A stretch of 64,000 bases of DNA, from contig JADHTB010000007.1 in assembly GCA_016776605.1 (NCBI GenBank), positions 124,001-188,000 on the forward strand, written 5' to 3'. The stretch's first letter is position 1. Each line of letters starts with the position of its first letter. The translations under genes were made by a program, and so were the position numbers. The notes beneath the pieces were generated by a model, which was given only the letters and a program-made list of their open reading frames with translations, was not told the DNA's origin and made no database searches. The DNA comes from Alphaproteobacteria bacterium (GTDB taxonomy: Bacteria; Pseudomonadota; Alphaproteobacteria; GCA-2731375). This document shows positions 53,232 through 64,000 of the stretch, one piece after another.

Positions 53232-53346
53232 GATCTATCCCCTAATTTCTGTCCCCGGCCAACAGCCTATCACAGACTGCGTTATAGGTGTTGCGTTAAC
53301 CCCGGCTTCGGCGGGACAATGCGGGCAACACAGGGGAGAAAAACGC

Positions 53347-54816
53347 ATGTCATATTTCGATCTATTGATCCACAACGGCACCGTGGCCACGGCGGCGGAC
53401 ACCTTCAGGGCGGATGTGGCGGTGAAGGACGGCCGCATCGTGGCGTTGGGGGAAAATTTGGGCACGGCGGACCGGGAGATCGACGCTACGGGCAAGCTGG
53501 TGCTGCCCGGCGGGATCGAAGGCCATTGCCATATTGAACAGATTTCCTCGTCCGGGGTGATGACGGCGGATGATTTCTACTCTGGCACGGTCTCGGCGGT
53601 GTTTGGCGGCACCACCACGGTGATCCCCTTCGCGGCCCAGCAACGGGGCGCCTCTCTGCGCCAGACGGTGGAGGATTATCACGCCTGCGCCGGGCCCAAG
53701 GCGGTGATCGATTACGGCTTTCACCTGATCATCACCGACCCTTCCGATCAGGTCATCGGCCAGGAGCTGCCGGCCCTGATCAAAGACGGCTTCACCTCGT
53801 TCAAGGTTTATATGACCTATGACGATCTGCGCCTGGATGATTACCAGATGCTGGAGGTGCTATCCGCCGCCCGGCGGGACGGCGCCATGGTGATGGTGCA
53901 TGCGGAAAACCATGACATGATCCGCTGGCTCAGCCAGAAGCTGCTGGATGCGGGCCATTGGCAGCCGCAATATCACGCAGTCAGCCATTCCCGCGCCGGC
54001 GAGGGCGAGGCGGCGCATCGGGCCATTGCCCTATCCCGCCTGATGGATCAACCAATCCTGGTGGTGCACGTCTCGTCGGAAGAGGCGATGGATGAAATCC
54101 GCCTGGCCCAGAACAAGGGCCTGAAAATATTTGCCGAGACCTGTCCGCAATATTTGTTCCTGACGGCGGATGATCTGAAACGTGACGGCATGGATGGGGC
54201 AATGTTCTGTTGCAGCCCCCCGCCCCGCAGCGCCGTGGACCAGGCGGCCATGTGGCGCGGCCTGGCCAATGGCACCTTCAGCGTGTTCTCGTCCGACCAT
54301 GCGCCGTACCGCCATGATGCCAGCGGCAAGCTGGTGGCCGGGCCGGAGCCAACCTTTAAACAGATCGCCAACGGCGTGCCGGGCATCGAATTGCGTCTGC
54401 CCCTGCTGTTTTCCGAAGGCGTGGGCAAGGGCCGCATCGACCTCAACCGCTTTGTCGCCCTGACCGCCACCAATGTGGCCAAGCTGTATGGCCTGTCGCC
54501 GAAAAAGGGCACCATCGCCGTGGGTTCCGACGCCGACATCGCCATCTGGGACCCGGATCTGGAACAGACCATAGAACATGCCATGCTGCATGATGACGTG
54601 GGCTATACCCCCTATGCCGGGATGAAAATCAAGGGTTGGCCCACGACGGTGCTCAGCCGGGGCCGGGTGGTGGTCGCCGATGGCGCCTTGCATGCGGAAC
54701 GGGGCAGCGGGCAATTTCTGGCCCGGGCTTGTTCCGAGGCCGCCGAACCCCTGGGCAGGTTGGAGCCGGAGATGAACCCCGAGCACAACTTCGGGGCCGA
54801 CTTATTGGGACGCTGA
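53347..54816 (+). CDS. Dihydropyrimidinase/D-hydantoinase-like amidohydrolase (paralogue 2)
   Basis: 489-residue amidohydrolase. I start at MSYFDLLIHNG, which has GGGGAG upstream; the long open frame before it overlaps the methyltransferase and is not needed. Metal ligands: GGIEGHCHIE (about residue 57), bridging Lys in FTSFKVYMTYDD, then VHAENHD, VHVSSEEA and Asp in VFSSDHAPY. The C-terminal GTIAVGSDADIAIWDP is standard. It differs from paralogue 1 by a longer tail. The end overlaps the convergent cyclase stop by 15 bp. Confidence 0.9.
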   Translation: MSYFDLLIHNGTVATAADTFRADVAVKDGRIVALGENLGTADREIDATGKLVLPGGIEGHCHIEQISSSGVMTADDFYSGTVSAVFGGTTTVIPFAAQQRGASLRQTVEDYHACAGPKAVIDYGFHLIITDPSDQVIGQELPALIKDGFTSFKVYMTYDDLRLDDYQMLEVLSAARRDGAMVMVHAENHDMIRWLSQKLLDAGHWQPQYHAVSHSRAGEGEAAHRAIALSRLMDQPILVVHVSSEEAMDEIRLAQNKGLKIFAETCPQYLFLTADDLKRDGMDGAMFCCSPPPRSAVDQAAMWRGLANGTFSVFSSDHAPYRHDASGKLVAGPEPTFKQIANGVPGIELRLPLLFSEGVGKGRIDLNRFVALTATNVAKLYGLSPKKGTIAVGSDADIAIWDPDLEQTIEHAMLHDDVGYTPYAGMKIKGWPTTVLSRGRVVVADGALHAERGSGQFLARACSEAAEPLGRLEPEMNPEHNFGADLLGR

Positions 54817-56061
54817 TGGCGTCACGGCCGGGCCGACAGCAGCGATTTCTCCGGTCAGCAGATAGGTCGATAATTTTCCCTTGCCCTTGACCTCGATGAC
54901 ACCGCGGGCCTCGCAAATATAGCTGTCTTTCAGGCGCTGGTAGGCGCCCTCGGTCAGTTGAATGCCATTCTCCACGCCTTGGGACTCCATCCGCGAGGCG
55001 GTGTTGACGGCATCGCCCCACAGGTCATAGGCGAACTTGCGCTTGCCGATCACGCCCGCGACCACGGAGCCGGTGTCGATGCCGATGCGCAAGCCGATCG
55101 GCCGGCCAAGTTCAACGCCAATGCGGGCGACCGCAGCCTGCATATCCAGCGCCATCGCGGCGACGGCTTCGGCATGGTCCGGCCGCGGGTCAGGTAGGCC
55201 GCCAACCACCATGTAAGCGTCACCGATGGTCTTGATCTTCTCCAGGCCATGACGGTCAGACAAGTTGTCGAAGGCGGAAAACATCGCGTTCAGCATGCTC
55301 ACCAGTTCCTCGGGCGAAATGCGGGTGGACAACTGGGTGAAGCCGACAATATCCGCGAACAGGACCGTGACTTCGGCGAACCGATCCGCGATCACCTGCT
55401 CCCCCTGCTTCAAGCGCTCGGCGATCGGCCCCGGCAGGATGTTCAGCAGCAAGCCTTCGGAGCGCGCATGTTCGCGGCGAAAGGCCTGCACGAAATACAG
55501 CATGGACAGGAATATCGCCACCGAGGGGCCAATCAGATTCATGGCAAAGAACAGCATCGAGGTGCCATGCGCCGTTGGTTTGGCCCAGGCCGCGACCTGA
55601 TCGTCGAAATAAAGCGAGACCGCAAGCAGGACAAGAAAAGCGGCGAACCACCACAGCGCCTGGCGGACGCTTTGAAACATCAGCGCGCATATGGGCGCCA
55701 GCACGGACCATGTCATCAGCACGCCGGAGGCCGCGAAACCGCCCAGACTCCACTGCATGGCGATGGGGTTCCACAGGATCATCAGAAAAAATGGATAGAG
55801 CAACAGGGCGAAGCGCTTGCTGGCGAAGAACACCACTAACGCCAGGCCAACGACGACGGTAAAGCCATAGGTGAGCAGCACCGTCAGCGTGGGCCCCAGG
55901 ATCGCCAGATAAACCGTGCCCCAGATGATGGAAGCGACGAAGCAGATCCCCGTCATCACCACCAGCGTCACCTTGCGCCGGCGGGCATCCAGGTTATCGT
56001 CCGCCAAGGCGCTACGCTGCTCCAGGCTATTCCATAGGGCGGTCAGATGGGCATTTTTCAT
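54802..56061 (-). CDS. Membrane class III adenylate/guanylate cyclase
   Basis: 419-residue membrane cyclase with about six TM helices in residues 30-200 and no recognised periplasmic sensor, followed by a cyclase domain. Key residues are visible in FADIVGFT (metal Asp), KTIGDAYM (Lys and second Asp) and LWGDAVNTASRME (Asn and Arg). It should make cAMP or cGMP at the inner membrane. It is unlinked to the CHASE2 cyclase cassette; the 167-bp gap upstream holds nothing I recognise. It overlaps the second hydantoinase by 15 bp, tail to tail. Confidence 0.9.
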   Translation of the reverse strand: MKNAHLTALWNSLEQRSALADDNLDARRRKVTLVVMTGICFVASIIWGTVYLAILGPTLTVLLTYGFTVVVGLALVVFFASKRFALLLYPFFLMILWNPIAMQWSLGGFAASGVLMTWSVLAPICALMFQSVRQALWWFAAFLVLLAVSLYFDDQVAAWAKPTAHGTSMLFFAMNLIGPSVAIFLSMLYFVQAFRREHARSEGLLLNILPGPIAERLKQGEQVIADRFAEVTVLFADIVGFTQLSTRISPEELVSMLNAMFSAFDNLSDRHGLEKIKTIGDAYMVVGGLPDPRPDHAEAVAAMALDMQAAVARIGVELGRPIGLRIGIDTGSVVAGVIGKRKFAYDLWGDAVNTASRMESQGVENGIQLTEGAYQRLKDSYICEARGVIEVKGKGKLSTYLLTGEIAAVGPAVTPSASQ

Positions 56062-56228
56062 CGTCTGCGTCCCTGCAGTGGTTGGGAAGCTGCATGACGG
56101 AAGCCGTAAACTATCCTGACCCTATATACACGGGTAAGCCAGGGGAAAATGTGGCCGTGGCTTGGCGGGGGCGGCGCCGAACGCGCCGTTAAATTGCCGG
56201 GCTGGAAATTTCTCGATCGACGTTTAGG

Positions 56229-57290
56229 CTATCTCGCGTCCGCGAAACGCGCCAGCCGTCCATTATCCTCGTCCCACAGGGCGAGGGGCGCACATTTGAG
56301 GCTTTCGAGAAAGCGTAGTTTTTTCGGAAAGGTCAACAGCTCGGGGCTGGCGTCAAGACATTCCTGTAGCCGGTAATTGGGTATGCGGCTGTTGAGATGG
56401 TGCACATGATGCAGCCCGATGCTGCCCGTCAGCCATTGCACGGCTTTCGGCAGGACATAGTACGAGCTTCCCAGCAGGCCCGCGAGATGAAAGCTCCATT
56501 CAGCATCCCGCTCCCAATAAACGTCTTCATACTGATGTTGAACAAAGAACATCCAGCCGCCAATGATCGAGGCAGCAGCCAAAACCGGCAGATAGACGGA
56601 CAGGAACGTGCCCAGGCCAATCAGGTATATCAAGCCGCCAAGAAAAAAGACGAGGGCTAGGTCGAGGCCCAAAATGCTGCGCCAGATTTGACGCATCGGC
56701 AGCGGCTGGCCAAAGGGAAGACGCTGCAGAATGGCGAAGTGAATGGGAACACTGATCAAAAACAAAATCACCGGGTTTCTGTAAAGCCGGTACATCTGCC
56801 GGGAAAAGAAGGGCAGAGCGCGGTATTCCTTGACGGTGCAGGTTGTAATATCGCCAACGCCGCGTTTTTCGAGATTTCCGCAGCTGGTATGATGGATCGC
56901 ATGCGCCCGCTTCCAAAATTCATACGGCGTAACGGTAAACAGGCTAAGGCCGCGCCCCAGCCAGTCGTTTGCTCTGGCGGATTTAAAAAATGAGCCGTGG
57001 CCGCAATCGTGCTGCAAGATGAACAGGCGCACAAGCAAACCACCCGTGACGAGGGCGAGCGGCAGGGTCAGAAAGTAGGAAACTTCAAGGCTCCAGCACG
57101 TAAGAGCGAAGGCGCCCAGGAACAGACCCATTGTGATGAAAAGCTGCGTAAGGCTGCGCCGCAAACTGGCATCGCGGTAATTTCTGCAATGCGCCGCAAG
57201 CTTTTGGCCAAGCGCCTTCAACTCTTCCAACGACAAATTGTGCATCTCGCGAAGAGTCGTGTCGCTATTAGAAATATTCATACAAACCAA
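56229..57290 (-). CDS. Membrane fatty acid desaturase
   Basis: 353-residue membrane desaturase that inserts a double bond using a di-iron centre. Three His boxes are present: HDCGHGSFF, HAIHHTSCGN and HVHHLNSR. Hydrophobic segments lie between. The arrangement fits omega-6/delta-12-like acyl-lipid desaturases of bacteria. The 131-bp upstream gap is AT-rich and includes a small hairpin (57400-57419). No electron-transfer partner is adjacent. Confidence 0.87.
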   Translation of the reverse strand: MVCMNISNSDTTLREMHNLSLEELKALGQKLAAHCRNYRDASLRRSLTQLFITMGLFLGAFALTCWSLEVSYFLTLPLALVTGGLLVRLFILQHDCGHGSFFKSARANDWLGRGLSLFTVTPYEFWKRAHAIHHTSCGNLEKRGVGDITTCTVKEYRALPFFSRQMYRLYRNPVILFLISVPIHFAILQRLPFGQPLPMRQIWRSILGLDLALVFFLGGLIYLIGLGTFLSVYLPVLAAASIIGGWMFFVQHQYEDVYWERDAEWSFHLAGLLGSSYYVLPKAVQWLTGSIGLHHVHHLNSRIPNYRLQECLDASPELLTFPKKLRFLESLKCAPLALWDEDNGRLARFADAR

Positions 57291-57399
57291 TGATTTTAAT
57301 GTTTCAATAAAATAATGAATGACGCGTTTAGCACGTTTTACCGCCTTTCAGGTAAAACATTTGCTAACGCTGATAAATTCGTTGCCGGATTTGCCTATA

Positions 57400-57419
57400 T
57401 TCCGCCAAATTCAGCGGAA
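57400..57419. terminator. Small hairpin after DUF1499 gene
   Basis: TTCCGC, an 8-nt loop and GCGGAA lie directly beyond the DUF1499 stop. Nearly the same hairpin occurs at 19514-19536. On the DUF1499 transcript there is no T-run after it, so it is a weak terminator candidate. Confidence 0.3.
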
Positions 57420-57421
57420 AA

Positions 57422-57931
57422 TCAGCCCCCGCCAATGGCGCCAAGCCAGGCGCGGATGCGGGCCTGGTTGACGCCGAAGTCGCCGCGGCCGTAGTGGGAG
57501 CGGCTATAGATTGCCAGGGTTGATTGGCCGTCGGCCAGGGAGATGAAACGCACGGTGATGCTGTCGGGATAGCGCATCAACTTGCTGCGCTGAATGAAGT
57601 CATACTGCAGGGTCTCATCGTCCACCGCCCCGTCTTCGATACGTGGCTGGGCCGCCAGCATGATCGCCCAGCGTTGCCGCAGCACATCCGAGGGATAGGG
57701 AAAAATGGGGCTGATCATATGTGGCGTGGCGCCGCAAAAGCCGGCCGGGCAAACCAGGAACTGATTAGGTTTCGGGGTTAGCGTCAGGCTGGGAAAATCC
57801 ACCGCCTGGACCTTGATGGCGCCAAACACCACCTCCAGGGCCTTCTCCCGCCCCATCACGGCGACCAACAGCACCAATAGGACGAGCAAGGCAAATAAAG
57901 CCTTGATCGTCGTGGCGAGGCGTTTGTCCAT
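57422..57931 (-). CDS. DUF1499 family protein with N-terminal membrane anchor
   Basis: 169-residue protein. I start at MDKRLATTIK, which has AAGGGTGG upstream. A TM helix (about residues 10-30) is followed by DUF1499 (LVCPAGFCGATPHMISPIFPYP... YDFIQRSKLMRYPDSITVRFI... YSRSHYGRGDFGVNQARIRAWL). The family has no established role. It is the last gene of an operon starting with uvrA and follows DUF917 by 13 bp. Confidence 0.82.
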   Translation of the reverse strand: MDKRLATTIKALFALLVLLVLLVAVMGREKALEVVFGAIKVQAVDFPSLTLTPKPNQFLVCPAGFCGATPHMISPIFPYPSDVLRQRWAIMLAAQPRIEDGAVDDETLQYDFIQRSKLMRYPDSITVRFISLADGQSTLAIYSRSHYGRGDFGVNQARIRAWLGAIGGG

Positions 57932-57944
57932 GGTTCCACCCTTT

Positions 57945-59036
57945 CTAATCCAGATTTTCCACCGGCACGAATGGCTCGGCAAGACCAAACGCCGCCGGCC
58001 CGAACACCGCCAGGGCCTTGTCCGTGCGCATGATCGGCGGGGCGGATACGGCCATTACCGTTACCCGCTGACCATAACGCAGGCGTTCCGTGGTGATCGG
58101 CTGGGCCATCTCGCTATCCAGAATGCAGATCAGGTCGGGGACGATGGCGCGCAGCGCGCCGCCTTGGCGGGCGGCCAGAAATTCGTTCTGAAATTGGATC
58201 GTCAGCGGCGGCCCCTTCCCGTCCCCCGCCACGATGGTCACCTGACCAATGGCGTAGCCTTGGCGGGTTTCGCGCACCAGGTCCGTGACCTTGCCCGCAT
58301 ATAACACCTTGGCGTGGCCATAGTGGGTGCCGGCCAGCATCTTTATCAGCGCCGCGAAGGGATCGCGGTTTTGCCCCCGCGACTGCCGCAGATCGGCGCC
58401 AATGGCCTGACATAGCGACGTGGTGCCGGCAATGGCCACCCGGCGCGCGGTGCTGCCGTCCATGGGATAGGCGGCCATGGCCGACCGCGCGCCCATACGG
58501 ATGGCGATGCCCCGGGCAATGTATTCGGCGCGGGCATCGTCGTCGATATCCAGAATGGTGGTGTCGCCATGTTCGGACGCCAGGGCCAGGGGTGCGCTGG
58601 GGGCGCCATAGACCGAAAACGTAACCATCTGCAATTCCGGAAAGGCCCGTCCCATGCCATCGGCGTCCACGATGGGCCGGTTGAGCATGGCCCCGATATA
58701 GATCGGCATCATGGAGTTGGAGCCTCCGGCCTCGAACGCCAGAAGCGCGTCCGCCCGGCGGCCCAGGTAACGTTCCAATGCCAGAACCGCATCGGGCGGC
58801 TGGTCGGCGCCCATGATTTTTTCAATGGCCACGGTGGGCGCACCTAGATTGCCGCAGGAGAAAACCAGGGCATCATCGGCCAACTCGTCCAGGGACAGCA
58901 TGGTGACGGGTCCGTGTTCGGTGATGGCGCGGCGGGTCATCAGGGTCGCGATATAGGGATCACCGCCGCCGCCCGTGCCCAGAAACGTCGCACCCAGGGC
59001 GATATCGTCCAGATCATCGAGGCTAATCTTGATCAT
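57945..59036 (-). CDS. DUF917 family protein
   Basis: 363-residue protein with the DUF917 pattern (LDDIALGATFLGTGGGGDPY at the N-terminus, FEAGGSNSMMPIYIG, and VTVMAVSAPPIMRTD near the end). The family is often fused or adjacent to hydantoinase A-like ATP-dependent enzymes, as here. Its role is not settled; it may open or desulfurise thiohydantoin-like rings. It overlaps the hydantoinase stop by 4 bp (ATGA), indicating tight coupling. Confidence 0.86.
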   Translation of the reverse strand: MIKISLDDLDDIALGATFLGTGGGGDPYIATLMTRRAITEHGPVTMLSLDELADDALVFSCGNLGAPTVAIEKIMGADQPPDAVLALERYLGRRADALLAFEAGGSNSMMPIYIGAMLNRPIVDADGMGRAFPELQMVTFSVYGAPSAPLALASEHGDTTILDIDDDARAEYIARGIAIRMGARSAMAAYPMDGSTARRVAIAGTTSLCQAIGADLRQSRGQNRDPFAALIKMLAGTHYGHAKVLYAGKVTDLVRETRQGYAIGQVTIVAGDGKGPPLTIQFQNEFLAARQGGALRAIVPDLICILDSEMAQPITTERLRYGQRVTVMAVSAPPIMRTDKALAVFGPAAFGLAEPFVPVENLD

Positions 59037-60624
59037 CTAGAGGTGCCCGTACTGATGCCCGTACTGGTGCCCGCAAGATCACCGACCGCCTTGACCCGCA
59101 GACGGGTGGCGTTGCCGGGCATATAGCTCAAGGGGATCTCGTCCATTTCAACGATCCTGATGGAGGCGGCATCGGCGCCCGCGTCCGTGGCCTGGGCCGA
59201 GGCCGCCTGCTTGGCCGCCGCCACCGCGTCCTCGCGGCTGATTTCATCCAGCGAGAAGATCCTGTCGCATTCGCCGCCCACCATGGCGATGGAGGCGCCG
59301 ATGGCATTGGCCACCTGGCCATGGCCGGGCCGTACGATCCTGCCGCCGCCGATGCTTTCGCCGCGCAGCAAGGGCGCACCGCCACCGACCAGGATGACCG
59401 GCAAGTGGGCCGCACTGGGGCGCACCCGCTCCAAGCCGGTCTCGATCATCGCGGCGGCCTGGGCCAGGGCGGTTTCCACACAGTCCAGATGCGCCACCCT
59501 GGCCCGATCGCCCAATGTCATATTCCCGGCCGCCACCGCCATATCGCTCAGGGTCAGGCTATCGCCGCCAAACACCAGGGCGCGCTGTTGCAGCTCGAAG
59601 CCCACCGAATCCGGGCCAATGCGCCCACCGCCGTCCCGCACCAGGCTACCCCCGCCCAGACCCAGGGCGAGCAAATCCGGCATGCGGAAATTGGTCCGCA
59701 CGCCGCCCACATCCACGGTCATGGCGGCCTCGCGGGGAAAACCCTCCAACAGCAGGCCGATATCGGTGGTGGTGCCGCCAATATCAACCACCAGGGCATC
59801 GTCCAGGCCCGACAGCACCGCCGCCCCGCGCATGGAATTGGTCGGACCGGAGGCAAAGGTCAGCACCGGATAGCGGGCCGCGTGCGCCGCCGTCATCAAG
59901 GTGCCGTCGTTTTGTGAGATATACAGCGGCGCGGTGAGGCCCAGATCATCGATGGCCTGGGTGAAGGCGCCCAGCACATCCCCCGCCAGACCGGACAGGG
60001 CGGCGTTCAGGATCGCCGCGTTCTCCCGTTCCAGCAGGCCGATGCGGCCGATGCGGTGCGACAGGGTGATGGTGCAGGTCTCGGCGGGCAGTTCCCGGCG
60101 CAGAATAGCCTCGGCCCGGTGCTCCATCGCCGCATCCAGGGGCGAGAAGACAGAAGTAATGGCCACCGCCTTGAGGCCCAGGCGGGATATGTCCTTGGCG
60201 GCGGCGGCTATCTCGGCCTCATCCAGAGGGGAAATGGGCCGGCCATCGAATTCCAAGCCGCCCTTGAGCAGATAATGATGCCGCCCCACCACCGCGGCCA
60301 ATGCCTCCGGCCAGTCGGACATGGGCGGCACGGCGGTGGTGGCGGGCGCCGCCAGGCGCAGCACCGCGACCGGGTTCAACCGGCGGCGTTCGGTTACCGC
60401 ATTGGTGAATTGGGTGGTGCCCAGCATCACCGCAAAAATTTGTTCCGCCGTGACGCCGCCTTGTTGCAGCACCGCGCCGGCGGCGGCGACAATGGCGTCG
60501 GTGATATGCCGGCCCGTCGTGGCCTTGTGCCAGGCGACGACCTCATCGCCATGCATCAACACCGCATCCGTATTGGTGCCGCCGACGTCGATGCCTAGGC
60601 GCAGCCGGGGCTGGTCCGTCCGGC

Positions 60625-60628
<4 letters not shown>
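59033..60628 (-). CDS. Hydantoinase A/oxoprolinase-like ATP-dependent hydrolase
   Basis: 531-residue protein of the HyuA/oxoprolinase family. The N-terminal phosphate loop [15 protein letters not shown] and the second loop [13 protein letters not shown] (about residue 270) mark an ASKHA-type ATPase. It opens 5-oxoproline or hydantoin rings with ATP in the cytoplasm. It overlaps uvrA by 4 bp upstream and DUF917 by 4 bp downstream. The C-terminus is a short degenerate repeat (STGIS/STGTS). The HyuB subunit is not beside it; DUF917 takes that place. Confidence 0.87.
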
Positions 60629-63579
<2,951 letters not shown>

Positions 63580-63612
63580 GACTGGACTTTATTTCCCGAA
63601 TCTGATCAAATA

Positions 63613-63627
63613 GAACATAACATGAAC
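63613..63627. promoter_or_regulatory. LexA (SOS) box of alphaproteobacterial type
   Basis: GAAC-N7-GAAC on the plus strand (GTTC-N7-GTTC on the uvrA strand), the known alphaproteobacterial LexA direct repeat. It is 34 bp from the uvrA start and 136 bp from ssb, in the divergent promoter region of both repair genes. Confidence 0.88.
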
Positions 63628-63642
63628 TTATAATTATGGCAA
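63614..63642 (-). promoter_or_regulatory. uvrA promoter
   Basis: On the minus strand TTGCCA (63642-63637), 17-bp spacer, TATGTT (63619-63614). The LexA box covers the -10 and part of the spacer, an arrangement suited to repression until DNA damage. Confidence 0.65.
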
Positions 63643-63762
63643 AACGTCGTCGGACGCGCTGGGCGGGGTAGTATGCGCCAATTGCCGGTGGCGGGACCAG
63701 TGGCGATGCGGCTATAGTCTCTGCCTGGATTCGCAAGCGGTTACAAAGGGTCGGATATAACC

Positions 63763-64000
63763 ATGGCAGGCAGCGTCAACAAGGTCATTTTAATAGGAAA
63801 CCTGGGCCGCGACCCAGAGGTTCGCAAGACACAAAGCGGCGATGCCATCGTGCATCTCAACCTTGCCACGTCCGAATCGTGGAAGGACAAGAACACCGGC
63901 GAACGGCGTGAAAAGACCGAATGGCATCGGGTGGTCATTTTTAACGAAAATTTGGGCAGAATCGCCCAGCAATACCTGCGCAAGGGCTCCAAGGTCTATA
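63763..64000 (+). CDS. ssb: Single-stranded DNA-binding protein, N-terminal part
   Basis: The first 79 codons of SSB, cut by the window edge. The protein begins [21 protein letters not shown], followed by [15 protein letters not shown] [29 protein letters not shown] and YLRKGSKVY, all standard OB-fold positions. It coats ssDNA in replication and repair. It runs divergently from uvrA with the SOS box between, as in many bacteria. Confidence 0.96.
   Translation, partial: MAGSVNKVILIGNLGRDPEVRKTQSGDAIVHLNLATSESWKDKNTGERREKTEWHRVVIFNENLGRIAQQYLRKGSKVY

Noticed and set aside
53113..53346. N-terminal extension of the second hydantoinase
   Set aside because: Overlaps the methyltransferase gene on the other strand and lacks hydantoinase-like sequence; the ATG at 53347 has a good ribosome site.

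Overview
The window is gene-dense, GC-rich DNA from an alphaproteobacterium, most likely a Rhodospirillales-like free-living heterotroph. The strongest evidence for the class is an SOS box of the alphaproteobacterial type (GTTC-N7-GTTC) in front of uvrA. The adjacent pssA/psd pair, HspQ, an Atm1-type ABC exporter and many oxidoreductases fit. I cannot name a genus. I see no rRNA, tRNA, transposase, phage gene or CRISPR array.

Layout. 1-5600: end of a radical SAM gene, then a catabolic block (DUF2889, three SDR enzymes, an MFS carrier, a carboxymuconolactone decarboxylase-like protein). 5600-12300: a leftward PadR-HlyD-RND-MFS efflux operon whose MFS gene is bracketed by two copies of a perfect palindrome. 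12300-19344: RimK-like ATP-grasp ligase with an SDR, a gluconolactonase-like protein, a 2OG-Fe(II) oxygenase, pssA-psd and an Atm1-like exporter. 19345-22500: small genes (hypothetical, hspQ, glycine-zipper lipoprotein, one-helix protein, short citrate-synthase-fold lyase). 22748-28845: a rightward three-gene signalling cassette made of a TPR/CHAT protease-like lipoprotein, an exported protein and a CHASE2 adenylate/guanylate cyclase. 29250-41541: transporters, redox and catabolic enzymes, including PreA, TauD, an SGNH hydrolase, HMG-CoA lyase and an acyl-CoA dehydrogenase, plus a 263-bp nested palindrome at 38177-38439. 41722-42405: a deiodinase-like thioredoxin-fold selenoprotein with an in-frame TGA at Sec97. 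42556-60628: a chemoreceptor, a GMC oxidoreductase and a dispersed set of cyclic-amide and D-amino-acid enzymes (D-aminoacylase, two dihydropyrimidinase-like hydantoinases, DUF917, hydantoinase A), with DAHP synthase under an aromatic leader-peptide attenuator, a second cyclase and a desaturase. 60625-64000: uvrA and the start of ssb around an SOS box.

How it fits together. Much of the window looks like scavenging metabolism: uptake (four MFS carriers), ring-opening hydrolases for hydantoins, dihydropyrimidines and N-acyl-D-amino acids, Fe/2OG dioxygenases, SDRs and acyl-CoA steps. Core functions (phospholipid synthesis, aromatic amino-acid entry step, DNA repair) are interspersed. The most notable items are the selenoprotein that a standard gene caller splits in two, the Tyr/Phe-rich leader peptide with terminator in front of DAHP synthase, the CHAT/CHASE2-cyclase cassette and the nested palindrome.
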